Assembly (NCBI GenBank): GCA_020632655.1
Contig: JACKFD010000001.1
Span: 434,001-498,000, forward strand
Source of the DNA: Spirochaetaceae bacterium
Lineage (GTDB): Bacteria; Myxococcota_A; UBA9160; UBA4427
Reading direction: 5' to 3'
Length of the DNA stretch: 64,000 bases
Each line of letters begins with the position of its first letter. The first letter of the stretch is position 1. Below are positions 61,508 through 64,000 of the stretch, in pieces. The notes under the pieces were generated by a model. It saw only the letters and a program-made list of their open reading frames with translations, did not search any database and was not told the origin of the DNA. A program made the position numbers and the translations under genes.

Positions 61508-64000
61508 CGCCGGCGGGCCGACGTCCGCGGGCGTCGGCCGAGCGGGTCTCGGCGCTCGTCGTGCTTCTCCTGCTCGCGGTCGGGCGCGCCGCCGCCTCCG
61601 AGGCGGGGGACGCCGTGGCGACGCCGACGAGCGAGGTGGAGCAGCCCTCCGACGAGTCGCTGCGCGGCTGGATCGCGGACATGAAGCGCGCGCCACGCGG
61701 GCCCTTCCAGGACGTGCGCTGGTTCTGTCGCGACGGCGAGGTGCTGCCGCCCAGGGCCTATGCCTGCGTCGAGCACGGCGGCGGCGTACAGCACGGCCGG
61801 CTCGGGGCGCGGGCCATGAAGCTGCGCGAGCTGGGCGTGCCGATCGCGGTCGTGCTCGCGAGTCTCGAGCCCACGCGCTTCGTCGGTCCGCAGGCGGACC
61901 TCGCGTCGCTGCGCTTCCTCGTGCTCGAGCGCTTCCTGATCGGTTGGGACGATGGCTGGATCTTCCGGCAGGTGCGCAGTGTGCGCGGGGCGCTGCAGGC
62001 CGAGGACGAGGAGGCGGCAGCGGAGACGCTGCTGCGCACGCTGCTCGACGATCCGCTCTGGCGCGAGCCCGCGCGCTTCTTCCTGCTGCGCGAGCTGGTG
62101 CGTCTGCTGCCGTACGCGGATCGGCCCGACCTCGCCGGGCGCGTGCGCGCGCTCTCGGCGCAGCTCTCGGAGCTCGATCCGGACTTCGGACCGCTGCGCG
62201 CCCGCATCCACGCCACGCCCGAGGCCGCCGATGCCCGACGCGTCCGGGACTACGCCCGGCGTCATCCGGAGCCGCCGCGACCGGAGTTCGAGGAGCTGGC
62301 CGCGGCGATCGACGAGCTCTTCCGGCCGCGGGCCGCGACGACGGAGCTCGAAGGGCTGCTGCGGCGGGTGCGGGAGCCGCTGCGCAGCGTGCTGCGGGCG
62401 GAGCTCGGCGCGCTCGGCGCACGGGATCCGGCCGAACGCGTGGCGGCGGCGGCGCGTGCGCTCGTGCTCGTCCGCCGCGAGGTCGCGGCCGGGCTCGAGT
62501 CGCGCTCGGCCCTCGCGGCGCTGCGCGCGAGCCTCGTCCTCGAGCGGGTCGCCTTCACGAGCGCCCAGGTGCGGCTCGAAGCGCCCGAGGCGACGCGGCG
62601 GGCGCGGCTCGACCTGATCGGCGCGCTCGCCCGGGTGCTGCACGGGACGGGGCTGCTGGGCACGCGATCGCTCGAGACGCTCGAGGCCTCGCTCGGCCGG
62701 CTGGCCGTCGAGCAGGTGACGCTCGGCGCGCTGCGCGAGGAGCTTTCACTGCTCGGTCGGGCGGCGGAGTGGAGCCGACGCTGGACCGTGTACACCCTCG
62801 GACCGGCCATCGATCGGCTCGCGGTCCTCGAGCCGCTCGCGCTGCAGTACGCGCCGGACCGCCTGCGCGGCAGCCCGCTCCTGCCCTACACCCGTGCGCT
62901 CGATGGTCTCGTCCGCGACGCACAGCGACTGGCGGGCATCGAGGACCGCGTCCTCGGCGAGTCCGTCGGAGCGGGGATCCGCGCACTCAATCCCGGCCTC
63001 GCTCGCGGCGTCCTGCGCGAGGCCCCGACGGCCGGGATCGCAGCGGCCCTGCCGCGGGACGCGATCGCGATCCTGCCCGAGACGATCGCGGAGCTGCCGC
63101 CGGTGGCCGGGATCCTGACTCTCGGCGAGGGCAGCTCGCTCTCCCACGTCCAGCTGCTCGCCCGCAATCTCGGCATCCCGAACGCGGTCGTCGACGACGC
63201 CGTGGCGGTGCGCCTGCGCGCGGCCGTCGGCGAGGCGGTCGAGGTCGCCGTGAGTCCCGGTGGCGTCGTCCACGTCGAGCGCGTCGCCCCGGACGAGGCG
63301 GCGGCGCCGCCGGCCGAGCCGCCGAGTGAGTTCTCGATCGAGATCGACCGCGATCGCCTCGACCTCGCGCGGCGTGGATTGATGCCCCTCGACAGCCTTC
63401 GGGCTGCGGACTCGGGGCGGGTGTGCGGACCGAAGGCGGCGAACCTCGGCGAGCTGCGGGCGCATTTCGGGGAGCTGGTGCCCGATGGCTTCGTGATCCC
63501 CTTCGGCGCCTTCCGGGCGCTGCTCGACGAGTCGATCGAGCCGGGCGGGCCGGCGGCTTTCGACTGGATCGCCGCGCGCTACGACGAGATCGAGGCGCTG
63601 CCCGAGGCGGAGCGCGAGACCGCCGTGCGGGCGCTGCTCGCTCGGATGCGGGACTGGATCACGAGTCGCGACCCCGGCGAGGCCTTCCGCGAGAAGCTCG
63701 CCAGGCGACTCGCGGAGCTCGGGTCGACGGGCGTCTTCGTCCGCAGCGACACGAACGTCGAGGACCTGCCGGGCTTCACGGGAGCGGGGCTCAACCTGAC
63801 GGTCCCGAACGTGGTCGGACCGGATCGCGTGCTCGACGCGATCCTGCGCGTCTGGGCCTCGCCCTTCAGCGAGCGGGCCTACGCCTGGCGCCAGGCGCAC
63901 ATGCGCGATCCGGAGTGGGTGCTGCCGAGCGTGCTCGTGCAGGCGGCCTTCGCCGCGCATCGTTCGGGTGTGCTCGTCACCGCGGACCTTGCGACGGGGG
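61504..64000 (+). CDS. exported glucan-water-dikinase-like protein, truncated by window edge
   Basis: Open at the right edge; 832 codons seen. A signal peptide (VSALVVLLLLAVGRAAAS) is followed by about 450 residues of helical sequence with no recognised domain. Then a phosphohistidine swivel domain with GILTLGEGSSLSHVQLLARNLGIP (His548), and from about 640 a PPDK/PEP-synthase ATP-grasp domain: VCGPKAANLGEL, VFVRSDTNVEDLPGFTGAGL. Having the His domain before the ATP domain is the order of plant glucan/phosphoglucan water dikinases (GWD/PWD), the reverse of PEP synthase. The signal peptide makes an ATP-using enzyme outside the cytoplasm unusual. Confidence 0.78.
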   Translation, partial: MTPAGRRPRASAERVSALVVLLLLAVGRAAASEAGDAVATPTSEVEQPSDESLRGWIADMKRAPRGPFQDVRWFCRDGEVLPPRAYACVEHGGGVQHGRLGARAMKLRELGVPIAVVLASLEPTRFVGPQADLASLRFLVLERFLIGWDDGWIFRQVRSVRGALQAEDEEAAAETLLRTLLDDPLWREPARFFLLRELVRLLPYADRPDLAGRVRALSAQLSELDPDFGPLRARIHATPEAADARRVRDYARRHPEPPRPEFEELAAAIDELFRPRAATTELEGLLRRVREPLRSVLRAELGALGARDPAERVAAAARALVLVRREVAAGLESRSALAALRASLVLERVAFTSAQVRLEAPEATRRARLDLIGALARVLHGTGLLGTRSLETLEASLGRLAVEQVTLGALREELSLLGRAAEWSRRWTVYTLGPAIDRLAVLEPLALQYAPDRLRGSPLLPYTRALDGLVRDAQRLAGIEDRVLGESVGAGIRALNPGLARGVLREAPTAGIAAALPRDAIAILPETIAELPPVAGILTLGEGSSLSHVQLLARNLGIPNAVVDDAVAVRLRAAVGEAVEVAVSPGGVVHVERVAPDEAAAPPAEPPSEFSIEIDRDRLDLARRGLMPLDSLRAADSGRVCGPKAANLGELRAHFGELVPDGFVIPFGAFRALLDESIEPGGPAAFDWIAARYDEIEALPEAERETAVRALLARMRDWITSRDPGEAFREKLARRLAELGSTGVFVRSDTNVEDLPGFTGAGLNLTVPNVVGPDRVLDAILRVWASPFSERAYAWRQAHMRDPEWVLPSVLVQAAFAAHRSGVLVTADLATG

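Overview
The window is about 70% G+C, tightly packed, and has the gene content of an aerobic Gram-negative bacterium. It carries outer-membrane lipid transport (MlaEFD), a beta-barrel protein, oxygen-dependent coproporphyrinogen oxidase (HemF), glycine cleavage T and H proteins, and sulfite reductase with DUF2849 and DUF934 partners. A UCA-anticodon selenocysteine tRNA is also present. Together with a steroid/lipid-type acyl-CoA degradation block, this suggests an uncultured Myxococcota/Binatota-like ('deltaproteobacterial') lineage. The phylum is an inference; no 16S gene is present.

Layout. 1-10.1 kb: SMUG1-like uracil-DNA glycosylase, membrane-anchored coiled-coil protein, SerC, HemF, a KshB/PaaE-type oxygenase reductase, a TraF/FadL-like barrel, a HAD hydrolase, and a translationally coupled pair made of a DUF455 ferritin-like protein and an ATP-grasp protein. 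10.2-23.3 kb: a lipid/steroid degradation region with a TetR regulator, a true thiolase, three SDRs, an MBL hydrolase, a 3Fe-4S ferredoxin, a hotdog thioesterase, a sulfotransferase, an enoyl-CoA hydratase, two DUF35 OB-fold proteins and two thiolase-fold proteins without the catalytic Cys (probable retro-aldolases). Three copies of the same dyad (TGAAACACGTTNCA) lie upstream of TetR and in two divergent promoter regions here, which outlines a candidate TetR regulon. Inside this block, at 16.3-16.8 kb, is a gene-poor stretch with nested inverted repeats.

23.3-31.5 kb: tRNA-Leu(CAA), whose 3' end is repeated downstream in a 35-bp tandem array; tRNA-Ala(GGC); MoeB-rhodanese; SCP2-like protein; a UvrA-family protein; an EAL protein; tRNA-Sec; and a MerR-TPR protein. 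31.6-37.8 kb, minus strand: maf-yggS-proC, then a DivIVA-like protein, FmdB-like protein, folD, gcvT and gcvH. 37.9-41.0 kb: a lipoprotein plus mlaE-mlaF-mlaD. 41.4-45.0 kb: the DUF2849-cysI-DUF934-cysK sulfur assimilation operon.

45.1-51.4 kb is the most system-like novelty. It holds a 1227-residue exported coiled-coil/multi-TM protein ending in a cytosolic AAA-type ATPase, followed by an MscS channel and a small exported protein of unknown family, with a second MscS gene convergent to them. 51.5-59 kb: phospholipase D-type cardiolipin synthase, PilZ protein, LACTB2-like MBL protein, PmbA/TldE-TldD protease pair, HAD phosphatase and ArsR-methyltransferase fusion. 59.1-64 kb: a tightly overlapping operon of an ATP/ADP-carrier-like membrane protein, an exported class-A-like serine hydrolase and an exported dikinase with glucan-water-dikinase domain order, cut by the window edge.

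A recurring feature is short tandem duplication at gene boundaries: the 3' ends of the KshB-like gene, the DivIVA-like gene and tRNA-Leu, and the 5' end of mlaE.
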